64,000 nucleotides of DNA from Chryseobacterium endalhagicum (lineage in GTDB: Bacteria > Bacteroidota > Bacteroidia > Flavobacteriales > Weeksellaceae): positions 13,856-77,855 of the forward strand of contig NZ_JAELVM010000001.1 in assembly GCF_016745235.1 (NCBI RefSeq). The letters are read 5' to 3'. Positions 37,537 through 45,995 of this stretch are shown here, in pieces (position 1 is the first letter of the stretch; each line of letters begins with the position of its first letter). A program made the translations under genes and the position numbers. A model generated the notes under the pieces. That model saw only the letters and a program-made list of their open reading frames with translations. It was not told where the DNA came from and did no database searches.

Positions 37537-37655
37537 GGCGAATGGCTTATGGCTGTTGGCTACAGAAATGTATTAAATTTTTTTTAAACTTAATCTCGGC
37601 GAAAAGCCAATTGCCAAAAGCAAAAAGCCAACCGCCAATTGCCCGTTACGTTTAG
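37537..37655. repeat. GGCTT/AAGCC inverted-repeat cluster
   Basis: The left units ggcgaatggcttatggctg and ttggct face ggcgaaaagccaattgcc, aaaagccaaccgcc and aattgcc on the right. The halves can form an imperfect hairpin around an AT-rich loop. It lies in the 207-bp gap between rpsI and rpsB, where a leader or processing site could be. Confidence 0.65.
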
Positions 37656-37732
37656 CATCCAAACACTTCTCCCATCTAAAGAAGTTGTTGATTGTTTAAG
37701 AAACGGAAAGTAAACTAACAAAAACAGAAAAC

Positions 37733-38494
37733 ATGGCAAAAGCAAATGTAAAAGACCTTTTAGAGGCTGGCGTACACTTCGGTCACATGACCAGAAAGTG
37801 GAACCCAAATATGGCTCCATACATTTTTATGGAGAAAAACGGTATTCACATTGTAGACTTACATAAAACAGCAGTTAAATTGGATGAAGCTTGTAGCGCT
37901 TTAGAAAAATTAACTTCTGCAGGTAAAAAAGTTCTTTTCGTAGCGACTAAGAAGCAAGCGAAAGAAGTAGTTGCAAAGCATGCTGCTGAACTTAATATGC
38001 CTTATATTACAGAAAGATGGCCTGGAGGTATGCTAACGAACTTCGTTACAATCAGAAAGGCGGTAAAGAAAATGAACCATATCGACAAAATGAAAAAAGA
38101 CGGTACGTTCGAAACTTTATCTAAAAAAGAAAGATTACAGGTAGACAGACAAAGAGCTAACCTTGAGAAAAACTTAGGTTCTATCTCGGACATGGTTCGT
38201 CTTCCTTCTGCAATCTTCGTTGTAGATATCATGAGAGAACACATCGCTGTAACTGAAGCTAAGAAATTAGGTATTCCAGTTTTCGGTATTGTTGATACAA
38301 ACTCTGATCCAAGAAAAGTAGACTTCGTTATCCCAGGAAACGATGATGCTTCTAAATCTATCGATATGATCTTAAACATTGTTTCTGATTCTATCAAAGA
38401 AGGTCAGTCTCAAAGAAAAGCTGATAAAGAAAAATCTAAAGAAGAAGGAGAAAAGGTATCTGCTGAAACAGATGCTGATTTCGATGCTGAATAA
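37733..38494 (+). CDS. rpsB: 30S ribosomal protein S2
   Basis: 253 residues. Conserved parts include LLEAGVHFGHMTRKWNPNM, ITERWPGGMLTNF and GIPVFGIVDTNSDP. The C-terminal tail is acidic (EKSKEEGEKVSAETDADFDAE), as in many Bacteroidota S2. In most bacteria rpsB is followed directly by tsf; here a terminator follows and tsf lies 13.5 kb away on the other strand. Confidence 0.98.
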   Translation: MAKANVKDLLEAGVHFGHMTRKWNPNMAPYIFMEKNGIHIVDLHKTAVKLDEACSALEKLTSAGKKVLFVATKKQAKEVVAKHAAELNMPYITERWPGGMLTNFVTIRKAVKKMNHIDKMKKDGTFETLSKKERLQVDRQRANLEKNLGSISDMVRLPSAIFVVDIMREHIAVTEAKKLGIPVFGIVDTNSDPRKVDFVIPGNDDASKSIDMILNIVSDSIKEGQSQRKADKEKSKEEGEKVSAETDADFDAE

Positions 38495-38517
38495 TTAAAG
38501 ATTTTCTTTAATATAGG

Positions 38518-38547
38518 AAAAACGCTGAACTTTTGTTCAGCGTTTTT
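38518..38547 (+). terminator. intrinsic terminator after rpsB
   Basis: Stem aaaaacgctgaac / gttcagcgttttt with a tttt loop, then T-run. Confidence 0.9.
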
Positions 38548-38586
38548 TTATTTGGATGAAGAAGGAAAGGAACTTAATTCCATAAT

Positions 38587-38611
38587 AAAACCCGCTGTGC
38601 AAGCGGGTTTT
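38587..38611 (-). terminator. intrinsic terminator after DUF6759 gene 1
   Basis: Stem aaaacccgct / agcgggtttt, loop gtgca, 5 bp from the stop of the minus-strand gene. Confidence 0.85.
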
Positions 38612-38615
38612 TATT

Positions 38616-39053
38616 TTAATTGCTGATCTTGATAGCGTATGAAGTTGAAATAAATTTCGTAGACTGGTAAGAAGAATTACACAGCATTCCTGAAAGCCTG
38701 TAATTCTGGTTTTTCTGAACCATGGTATAGCCAACCTTACCTGATGCTATGGGGATCTTTTTAAAGAAGCCGTTTCCGCTTACCGTAAGCACCATATTGC
38801 AGGGAGATTTGTTCTCTACTGAAATGGAAGTTCTGGGGTTGTCCGGAGAATCACTATTAAGAAGATCAGTCAGAACCTCTGCCGTCTCCGGTTTATATGT
38901 TTTGATTAGCTCCGAATATTCCCTTTCCGTACTCATTGCTGTATTCCCGGAACCGGAAGCAGGATAGGTGGTTCTTACAGGATAACTGCCGTAGTTTGCA
39001 TTACAGCTGATGAGAATAAGTGAAATACCGGAGAAAACAAACAGTTTTTTCAT
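38616..39053 (-). CDS. DUF6759-like lipoprotein, paralogue 1
   Basis: 145 residues. The lipobox LILISC places acylation at Cys17. The C-terminal 70 residues align with three other proteins in the window: NKSPCNMVLTVSGNGFF, then GKVGYTMVQKNQNYRLSG, then MLCNSSYQSTKFI. Two cysteines (in PCN and in LCN) are at the same spacing as in the paralogues and could form a disulfide. It is the shortest member and lacks the N-terminal DAHPDDP-type motif. Function unknown, with an envelope location expected. It is 9 bp downstream of the next paralogue, so the two are cotranscribed. Confidence 0.75.
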   Translation of the reverse strand: MKKLFVFSGISLILISCNANYGSYPVRTTYPASGSGNTAMSTEREYSELIKTYKPETAEVLTDLLNSDSPDNPRTSISVENKSPCNMVLTVSGNGFFKKIPIASGKVGYTMVQKNQNYRLSGMLCNSSYQSTKFISTSYAIKISN

Positions 39054-39062
39054 ACAATATTT

Positions 39063-39758
39063 TTATGATCTTTTCTTTTTTTTGGATTTTGCCGGAGCGT
39101 CTTTCTTTTGATCCGTTACAAGATTTTGACTGGGATCAGAGCGCAGACTGCCGGGATTATCAATCACTACAAATATACTTTTTTTTATATCTTTTACAGA
39201 GATGTATTTGATGTCGCAGACATTGCTGTTTAAAGTATATGAGCCTTTATTGAGGACTATAAAATTCTCACCATGCGCAGGCACTGCCAGGTTGTAAAAA
39301 TCTTTTCCTTCAATTCTAAGGACAATATTACAGTCGGAATTATTTCTGAACAGAAGAACAGCCTCTTTTCGGGTAATATCTTCATCGAACATGGCGTTCA
39401 GAAGCTTTACCGTTTTTTCTTTATGCTGATCGGATGTTTCTGCAATCAGTTTCTTAAACTCTTCTGCATCATCAGAACCGGAGTTCCGCATAAACCTGTT
39501 TGGAATATCGGTCATCACGGGCCGCGCCTCCATGGGCTTGGCATTCTTTGAGCCTTTCGTCCATTCAGAATTCTTCAGGGCTATAAGTTTCGGTTTCAGC
39601 ACACTCCTTTTTGGGTCATCAGGATGTGCATTTTTAAGATAGTCTTCAATTTCTCTGATATTTGTGCTTTTCAGGATGTCCTTAGTGTTTTTCTGCGCAG
39701 TGGCAACACCCGGAATCAGGGAAATGAAGAGGAGGGTCGTTAAAAGTTTTTTTTTCAT
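39063..39758 (-). CDS. DUF6759 secreted protein, paralogue 2
   Basis: 231 residues with a signal peptide (about 1-21, ending GVATAQ). An N-terminal helical motif ILKSTNIREIEDYLKNAHPD is followed by DPKRSVLKPKL. The conserved C-terminal domain runs from EKTVKLLNAMF to about residue 210: RNNSDCNIVLRIEGKDFYNL, AVPAHGENFIVLNKGSYTL, NSNVCDIKYISVKDIKK. A basic tail (KSKKKKRS) follows. Function unknown. It is probably cotranscribed with paralogue 1 downstream; trmB lies 18 bp upstream on the same strand. Confidence 0.8.
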   Translation of the reverse strand: MKKKLLTTLLFISLIPGVATAQKNTKDILKSTNIREIEDYLKNAHPDDPKRSVLKPKLIALKNSEWTKGSKNAKPMEARPVMTDIPNRFMRNSGSDDAEEFKKLIAETSDQHKEKTVKLLNAMFDEDITRKEAVLLFRNNSDCNIVLRIEGKDFYNLAVPAHGENFIVLNKGSYTLNSNVCDIKYISVKDIKKSIFVVIDNPGSLRSDPSQNLVTDQKKDAPAKSKKKKRS

Positions 39759-39776
39759 CAGTGTGTTTTTGTCTCA

Positions 39777-40454
39777 TCAGCTTATCCGGAATTTAATGTA
39801 AGTAATCGTTTTTCCTTTTGCTGAGAAAAGTTCTTCGTAATAGGTTTTTATATCTCGTAAATGTTCAGTGTTCGGATCATACTCAGGAGCACCGTAAATA
39901 TCGTGGTGGGCGGAAATGATCTCGTAACCGGCACCCTGTAAATAGCCTAATGTGTAGCCATGCAGGAATTCTGAATCCGTTTTTAAGTGAATGATTCCAC
40001 CCGGTTTCAGAAATCTCTTGTACCGCTCCAAAAAGTCAGGATGCGTCAGTCTGTGTTTCGTACGTTTGTATTTGATTTGTGGATCCGGGAATGTGATCCA
40101 GATTTCGTCTACTTCGTTTTCAGCAAAAAAATGATCCACCAGCTCAATCTGTGTTCTCAGGAAAGCCACGTTATTCATGCCGCTTTCTACCGCTTCTTTA
40201 GCTCCAAACCAGAATCTGGCCCCTTTGATATCAATCCCGATGAAGTTTTTTTCAGGAAATGTTTTCGCAAGTCCCACAGAGTATTCTCCTTTTCCACAGC
40301 CCAGCTCCAATACGATAGGATGATCATTCTTAAAGAAATCCGTTCGCCATTTTCCTTTCATTGGAAAGCCGTTCAGCGCATCTTCTCTTGTCGGTTGGAT
40401 AACGTTTGGTAAAATCTTGTTTTCTGCGAATCTTGCTAGTTTATTTTTGCCCAT
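39777..40454 (-). CDS. trmB: tRNA (guanine-N7-)-methyltransferase
   Basis: 225 residues from ATG at 40454; a TTG 33 bp further upstream is less likely. It is an SAM-dependent enzyme making m7G46 in the variable loop of tRNA. The SAM-binding motif is LELGCGKGEYSVGLAKTFP, followed by FIGIDIKGARFWFGA, and the catalytic/tRNA block ITFPDPQIKYKRTKHRLTHP is diagnostic of TrmB. It sits in a minus-strand run between two DUF6759 paralogues, with no functional link evident. Confidence 0.95.
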   Translation of the reverse strand: MGKNKLARFAENKILPNVIQPTREDALNGFPMKGKWRTDFFKNDHPIVLELGCGKGEYSVGLAKTFPEKNFIGIDIKGARFWFGAKEAVESGMNNVAFLRTQIELVDHFFAENEVDEIWITFPDPQIKYKRTKHRLTHPDFLERYKRFLKPGGIIHLKTDSEFLHGYTLGYLQGAGYEIISAHHDIYGAPEYDPNTEHLRDIKTYYEELFSAKGKTITYIKFRIS

Positions 40455-40553
40455 CGAGTCATTTATAAAATCCCGCAAAAATAGCAAATTTTACATAGAT
40501 TACCTTGTCTTTTAATCATAAAAGACATGTACTGAGTTGTATTTATAAATGAT

Positions 40554-41327
40554 TTACTGCGCTGCTGCAGAACCTAAAGCCACCATAATGGCTTTTTGAA
40601 TGGTTTTCTGGGAAGCATACTGTGCACCGCAGACAAGGCTGGTGAAAAGATACTGCCCTTTCTCAATCACAATCGAGCTTTCATCATGAGCAGGAACGGC
40701 GAGTCTGTATTTGGTGGTTCCTACGCCTTCCATTCGTACAATGATATTGCAGTCGGAATTATTTCTGATGAGAACTGTGGTTTCTGTAGCGTTGGGATCG
40801 TTATTGAATAATGCGTTCAATATTTTTACCGTCCTGTTTTTGTGCTCCACAGGATTTACGGTCATCAGCATATTGAATTCTTCAGCTTCGGCATTAGGAA
40901 CGGCTGCATTGGCAGCTGTATTCACTACGAATGTATTTTGGGCTGTACTTGGCGTATACACTACGGTAGACTGTTTGGCGGCAAGTTCCGCTTTGTATTT
41001 TGCAATCTGTTTCTGTTTGATAATGGCATTCATTTCATCGAAACTGATCTTTGTGGAAGGTCTTCTTTTCAGCAGGGCAAGCATTTCCTGCATATCTTTT
41101 ACTTTCTGGTCGGCCGGATGTGCATCTTTAATGTACTGGGTCATCATTTCCATGACGCGGGGCTTCAGAACAGATCTTCGCGGATCATCAGGATGGGCGT
41201 CTCTGAGGAATGCGTTGATCTCATAGATATTTTTGCTTTTTAAAATATTACTGTAGTCTTTCCCTTTTTTCTGGGCAGACACACTGAAAAATAAAAAGGA
41301 TACAAAAAGTAAAAGAATTTTTTTCAT
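40554..41327 (-). CDS. DUF6759 secreted protein, paralogue 3
   Basis: 257 residues from ATG at 41327; the TTG two codons upstream is not needed. A signal peptide ends SVSAQ. The DAHPDDPRRSVLKP motif is followed 17 residues later by a degenerate second copy, DAHPADQKVKDMQEM, so the N-terminal unit is duplicated. The central part is Ala/Thr-rich and low-complexity. The C-terminal domain has RNNSDCNIIVRMEGVGTTKY, LAVPAHDESSIVIEKGQYLF and SLVCGAQYASQKTI. Function unknown, location periplasmic or extracellular. Confidence 0.78.
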   Translation of the reverse strand: MKKILLLFVSFLFFSVSAQKKGKDYSNILKSKNIYEINAFLRDAHPDDPRRSVLKPRVMEMMTQYIKDAHPADQKVKDMQEMLALLKRRPSTKISFDEMNAIIKQKQIAKYKAELAAKQSTVVYTPSTAQNTFVVNTAANAAVPNAEAEEFNMLMTVNPVEHKNRTVKILNALFNNDPNATETTVLIRNNSDCNIIVRMEGVGTTKYRLAVPAHDESSIVIEKGQYLFTSLVCGAQYASQKTIQKAIMVALGSAAAQ

Positions 41328-41470
41328 TGACAAATATTAAGTAAAAGTTGGGTGTTTCTCTCTTAATTTGTGTTTGGCCAATTAGTTTTTCATTTATAAC
41401 AACGAAATACTTTAGTTTTTATTTTAGATACTTTGTGAAGTTAAATTTAAGCATATTTTAAATAAAAAAA

Positions 41471-41508
41471 GAAATGTGGATTATAAATTATCATATAATC
41501 CACATTTC
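41471..41508 (-). terminator. intrinsic terminator of the carboxypeptidase-regulatory-like gene
   Basis: Perfect 15-bp stem gaaatgtggattata / tataatccacatttc, with a T-run on the minus strand just beyond it. Confidence 0.85.
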
Positions 41509-41532
41509 CTTGAATATCTTACTTTTATAAAG

Positions 41533-42321
41533 CTATTTGATAACCTCCTGAAGATTCGAGGTCTTAAGTCTTTTCTGATAAATAGGCAGGTATTTTTCGA
41601 TAGGAACTTTAATCGCTTCAAAATTGCCGGCCAGTACATACGCTTCAATATTTTCTGAAGTATATACAAACTGAAGGAAATTATCAATCAGGTTTTCAGG
41701 AATCTTGAACCTTGTAAAATAATCTTTTCCAAGATAACTCTTGATCTGGGAAACCGAATTATTCATCCTTTCATAAGCCATATAACGCTGTTTTTTCTTT
41801 CTGTCTCCGGAAAGGATATCATAAATACTCTCCAGACTGAAAGTAAGGCCGCCGTCTCTTAATCCGGCCACAGGAAGCTGAGGCGAAGTTCCGTCGCCTT
41901 TCGGTTCCGGAAGCCCGATTACCTTTTTGATGGCCAGCCCTTTATCTTCTTTTCTTATCGAATTTACATCATACCTTAAATTTCCGGTAGGCTTAAACCG
42001 GGTAAGCACAATTTCCTGGATTTCATAATAGGCGATTTTCAGCTCAATTAAATTTTTCTGCTGCATCATCTGTGGCGTAAGCTTTACATCTTTCCGTTCT
42101 GTGACGATAGATGTAAAACGGATCACGTCTCCCGGAGCTGCAGGAATAGTATAGGTGCCGTTGTAATCAGTAAGTACGGTTTTCTGGGTATTCAGATTGG
42201 TCACATAAACCTGGTTAAGGTACAGGATAGAATTATCTCTTAAAAATACCTCTCCGGAATAAATCTGTGCACTGACTTTTGCCAGAAAAACCAGCATAAA
42301 AAGGGTAATTAGCTTCTTCAT
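41533..42321 (-). CDS. secreted carboxypeptidase-regulatory-like domain protein
   Basis: 262 residues with a signal peptide (1-18, ending KVSAQ). Residues about 20-90 resemble the CarboxypepD_reg-like beta-sandwich that begins many Bacteroidota outer-membrane proteins (YSGEVFLRDNS, then DYNGTYTIPAAPGDVIRF). No barrel follows, so it is a free secreted form. The rest is helical with a conserved-looking end. Function unknown. A TAATTTTG -7 element lies at 42332-42339 (minus), leaving almost no leader. Next gene upstream is the first giant T9SS protein. Confidence 0.78.
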   Translation of the reverse strand: MKKLITLFMLVFLAKVSAQIYSGEVFLRDNSILYLNQVYVTNLNTQKTVLTDYNGTYTIPAAPGDVIRFTSIVTERKDVKLTPQMMQQKNLIELKIAYYEIQEIVLTRFKPTGNLRYDVNSIRKEDKGLAIKKVIGLPEPKGDGTSPQLPVAGLRDGGLTFSLESIYDILSGDRKKKQRYMAYERMNNSVSQIKSYLGKDYFTRFKIPENLIDNFLQFVYTSENIEAYVLAGNFEAIKVPIEKYLPIYQKRLKTSNLQEVIK

Positions 42322-42331
42322 ATAATTGGGG

Positions 42332-42339
42332 CAAAATTA
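42332..42339 (-). promoter_or_regulatory. -7 promoter element, carboxypeptidase-regulatory-like gene
   Basis: TAATTTTG on the minus strand, 10 bp from the ATG, implying a very short leader. Confidence 0.5.
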
Positions 42340-42482
42340 CGTAGAAATACAGCAATTTATACCTGCTTAGATCATGATTACAGGTTAAAGTTATATTAAA
42401 CTTTAAGATTAAACTGTTAATGAATGTTATAAACTTGCATTAATAAAAAAGATACAGGGAAATTTACGCTGAAAATGTTGAG

Positions 42483-45400
42483 TTATAAACGTTTTACTAA
42501 GAGCCAGCTAGTGTATTTAACCGTTGTTGAAGTACCATATTCCGTCCAGGAGATGAAATACCAATAGGTGGCTGTAGGTACAGGTCTTCCACCCATTCTT
42601 CCGTCAAAAGTGTAGCGGTTTTGCGGGCTTCCTCTGAAGATTTCTGCACCGTAGCGGTCGAAAATCCTGAATTCAAGATTGGTATGGCTCATCAGGGCAG
42701 AATAATCTATATGATCATTATGACCGTCATCGTTCGGGGTAATGGTATTGATCAGGTTAATAATAGCGAACTCTTTGCTTACTTCATCACATAAATTAGA
42801 GTCTCTTACAAAAACTTTATGCGCACCTCTTGGTACATTGTTGAAAACATTGGTGCTCTGCCAGCTCACTCCATCCAGGGAATATTCGTAAGGAGGTGTA
42901 CCGCCGCTTACCCCTACGGTTACTGTGCTTCCGTTGATCTCGATAGTTGTGATCATTGGTAAAGGTGATTCCGAAACCGTAACATACTGTCTGTAAACGC
43001 AGCCATTGAATGTAAGCTCCACCCAATACGTTCCCGCAGAAACATTAGTAATGGAAGGCGAAGTAGCTCCTGTACTCCATAAATATTTTTCAAATCCGGG
43101 ACCTGCATCCAAAGTTGTGGTGGCTTTAGGACAGATGATCACGTCTTTTAATTTATCTGATTTTTTAGGGGTTTTAATTGTGATTCTTACCGATCCTACC
43201 TCAGGACATACTCCGTTTTTCTCGAATCTGATATAAAAAGTCTGGGTACCGGTGATATTCACGGTTGCTGCGAGAGCATTAACGTCATTCTGAGCATCCG
43301 CCAAACTTCCGTGGAAGGTAAACGTCACGTTCGGATCCAGTGTAAACTGAGGAATGAACTGTGAAAGATTGACAGCCTTTATTCCGTCAAGATCATCATC
43401 ACAGGTCGTGGCGACCGCAGCTGTTGTTATTAAAGGAATACGGGCTCCTATGCTGAACTGTAAAGGTTTTACAACCACTGCACAGCCGTCCGGAGATTCC
43501 ACCCGGATGTAAATAGTGGTCGCAGCAGTGTAGCTCCAGTTATTAGGAAGGGTATTGGCGTTTCCGGCATTGGCATCATCAAGGGAAGCGTAGTATCTTA
43601 CATTCACAAAATATCCCGGATTGTTCAGGACAATTCCCGTTATATTCGGGAGTATTACAGTGACTGTTCCGTCCATATTATCATCACAGAACACGCCGTT
43701 ATAGTTGTCCAGAACAATCGCTAAATTGTATAGAGAAAGGGTGATCTGGGCAATACTTTTACAGCCGATGTCATTTTTTACCACAGCATATACGATCGTA
43801 CCGTTTGGTGCGGTATAAGAATTGGGTGTAGTGATCAGCGCTCCCGGGTTTTCTGTCTGAGCATCAGTCAGAGTAGGGTAATAAGTGATCGTTACCGGTG
43901 AATTGTTTGTTACGTTGGCAGTCGTAAGATTGAAGGTTCCCTGCCCGTTGATATTACAGGCATTCAGGGTTACATTCGTTACGGTGAGCGCCTGAATATT
44001 GATGGTAACGGTTACCGTTTCGCAGTCCGTAAAAACAGGATCATTCCCACAGAATGTATAAGAGAAAGTATCGGTTCCGGTGCTTCCCGGTGTGGTAACG
44101 TTATAGGTAATAACACCTGTCGCAGGATCTATCATCGCTGTTCCTAGTGTAGGAGGAGTAACGATGGATACTGTAGAGGCTACGGGCGTCTGCGCAGAAG
44201 TACTGAATGCAGGCGTGATGGTCTTCGTTGTACATAAAGTATAGGTTGCTGTACTCAGTTTTGTACAATTCAGGACTTTAAATTCTTCCGTTACCAAAGG
44301 AGCACAGCTTCCCATGGTTACCGAGCAGGTATAAAAACCGGATTGTGTAGGGGTTATTGATGATGCAGTAGCTCCGGGAATAATATTTCCGTTCACGTAC
44401 CATTGATAGCTGTCATAGATGATCGGGTCCACGGTAAGCACAATACCCGGAACACAGGTTCCTCCGGACCTTAAAATGACAGGCTGCGTAGGAAAACCGG
44501 CAAAAAATCCGCCATATCCCACTGCGTTACTTCCGGCAGTGATTCCTGCAGTAATGGCTTTATCGGAGACAACAGTGATTGTTCCCGTTACATTCGGAAT
44601 ACCATAAGTTACCCAGTTATTGGTTCCCGTCATATTGAATGGCCCCGTTGTAGCGGCCGGAACCCCGCCGTTTACGGTAACATTGGCTCCCCGCTGGGTA
44701 ATAAGGTTCAGTTTTGTTGGAATATTCAGGATTCCGGATGGATTAGCCGTGGAATGAACAAAGTTTTCATCTATCATTCCCAGCTCATTAATCTGTTTGG
44801 GAAGATAACAGTTCAGTGCAGGAATAAAATTGAATCCCCCGGTAGCCACCTCACTTCCTGAAACAGCATCCCCGGCAAGAATCTGGTAAACGTAAGCGTT
44901 TTTGGATGTTTTGAGATAAAGGTTATAATGATTGGCTCCCTGCAATACATATTTTGTATCAGGAACAACAAAATATTCTCCTGTATTTAAAGTAATCAGC
45001 GGAGGAATTTCATTATTGACAAAAACCTGGGTATTATCCTGCGTGGCTATCACAATAGCCCCTTCCATATGAGAATCCTTACTTCCGTTTCCTTTGACAA
45101 GAGCAAATTCATTGCCTAGTCGTTCCACCGGAACAGCTTGATCCATCAGGATATCAGAGCTTGATGGGAAATTTCCCGCATACTGACCGTTAAAGTTCCC
45201 GTTGGTAAGGTTCACGGGCTTGGTGGCCGTTATTTTAGCACCGATAAATCCGGTAAAATTTCCGGGAATTGTGCCTCCTCCGTCAAGAATATAGGATTGT
45301 CCTTTATTAAGAGTAACCGTAAGGGTAGGGTTTGTAGCTCCGGTCATTCCGTTTGAAAACTGTACTGTAGGCTTATACCCTGTAATAGTAACTGTTGTAT

Positions 45401-45881
45401 TATCTTCTGTAGCCAGGATACCGGCCATAAAATTTAAAATGCTGTTGCTTACTGTAATAGGAGCATGGGCAGCATAAAAATTTTTTCCTGTAGAAGGTAT
45501 TCCTTTTGATGTGATGATCTCGGCATGATTAAATACGGAGAACCTTAAATTAGCATAAAAAGGGAATTCTGCCTTCAGATATAAACCTTTCGTAGTAGGC
45601 GTGAAAAGATCCAGCTGGCTGGTCGTGATGATGTACTTTCGCAGTACATCAAATTTCTGAGGATTATTTTTACTGATATTTACTGTTCCAATAAGCACAT
45701 TATTGTTGTAGATGCTTACCGGGAAAGGGGTTGTTCTGTTGGTGGATAAATATAATTTCTGATAGTGATTGGGATTCGTGCTTCTGTCAACCATCGGAGC
45801 AAACCAGTGCTCTCTGTCCAATTGGGCAAAGGAAAAGGCGAAAAAACAAAGTATAAACAAAAAAGATAAATTTTTTTTCAT
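42483..45881 (-). CDS. IgGFc-binding-domain giant surface protein, T9SS type B (paralogue A)
   Basis: 1132 residues. A signal peptide (ending FSFAQ) is followed by a conserved start REHWFAPM. An IgGFc_binding-like region spans about 110-450 (LMDQAVPVERLGNEFALVKG). Ig/PKD-like repeats follow (YQWYVNGNIIPGATASS), then three copies of a YxxLxDAxxG repeat block. The last about 95 residues, from NLINTITPNDDGHNDHIDYS, are the gliding-motility-associated C-terminal domain (T9SS type B). It should be exported to the cell surface as an adhesin-like filament. Compared with its two neighbours it carries about 190 extra residues. A TAAATTTG -7 lies at 45902-45909. Confidence 0.9.
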   Translation of the reverse strand: MKKNLSFLFILCFFAFSFAQLDREHWFAPMVDRSTNPNHYQKLYLSTNRTTPFPVSIYNNNVLIGTVNISKNNPQKFDVLRKYIITTSQLDLFTPTTKGLYLKAEFPFYANLRFSVFNHAEIITSKGIPSTGKNFYAAHAPITVSNSILNFMAGILATEDNTTVTITGYKPTVQFSNGMTGATNPTLTVTLNKGQSYILDGGGTIPGNFTGFIGAKITATKPVNLTNGNFNGQYAGNFPSSSDILMDQAVPVERLGNEFALVKGNGSKDSHMEGAIVIATQDNTQVFVNNEIPPLITLNTGEYFVVPDTKYVLQGANHYNLYLKTSKNAYVYQILAGDAVSGSEVATGGFNFIPALNCYLPKQINELGMIDENFVHSTANPSGILNIPTKLNLITQRGANVTVNGGVPAATTGPFNMTGTNNWVTYGIPNVTGTITVVSDKAITAGITAGSNAVGYGGFFAGFPTQPVILRSGGTCVPGIVLTVDPIIYDSYQWYVNGNIIPGATASSITPTQSGFYTCSVTMGSCAPLVTEEFKVLNCTKLSTATYTLCTTKTITPAFSTSAQTPVASTVSIVTPPTLGTAMIDPATGVITYNVTTPGSTGTDTFSYTFCGNDPVFTDCETVTVTINIQALTVTNVTLNACNINGQGTFNLTTANVTNNSPVTITYYPTLTDAQTENPGALITTPNSYTAPNGTIVYAVVKNDIGCKSIAQITLSLYNLAIVLDNYNGVFCDDNMDGTVTVILPNITGIVLNNPGYFVNVRYYASLDDANAGNANTLPNNWSYTAATTIYIRVESPDGCAVVVKPLQFSIGARIPLITTAAVATTCDDDLDGIKAVNLSQFIPQFTLDPNVTFTFHGSLADAQNDVNALAATVNITGTQTFYIRFEKNGVCPEVGSVRITIKTPKKSDKLKDVIICPKATTTLDAGPGFEKYLWSTGATSPSITNVSAGTYWVELTFNGCVYRQYVTVSESPLPMITTIEINGSTVTVGVSGGTPPYEYSLDGVSWQSTNVFNNVPRGAHKVFVRDSNLCDEVSKEFAIINLINTITPNDDGHNDHIDYSALMSHTNLEFRIFDRYGAEIFRGSPQNRYTFDGRMGGRPVPTATYWYFISWTEYGTSTTVKYTSWLLVKRL

Positions 45882-45901
45882 TCAGTGAACTGGGTTTAAC
45901 A

Positions 45902-45909
45902 CAAATTTA
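45902..45909 (-). promoter_or_regulatory. -7 promoter element, paralogue A
   Basis: TAAATTTG on the minus strand, 20 bp from the ATG; -33 not identified. Confidence 0.5.
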
Positions 45910-45948
45910 ATAATAAAATGTGTTAATGCCTTGGAAAAATAATAAAAA

Positions 45949-45972
45949 AACCGCGATGTTAAAACCGCGGTT
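45949..45972 (-). terminator. CCGCG hairpin after paralogue B
   Basis: Stem aaccgcg / cgcggtt, with a T-run on the minus strand. Placed 23 bp after the stop. Confidence 0.75.
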
Positions 45973-45995
45973 AAAAAAGTTATATTTTTCAGGGA

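Noticed and set aside
37590..37820. Minus-strand 76-codon frame across the rpsB start
   Set aside because: It covers the GGCTT/AAGCC repeat and the start of rpsB. Codon use and composition are repeat-derived.
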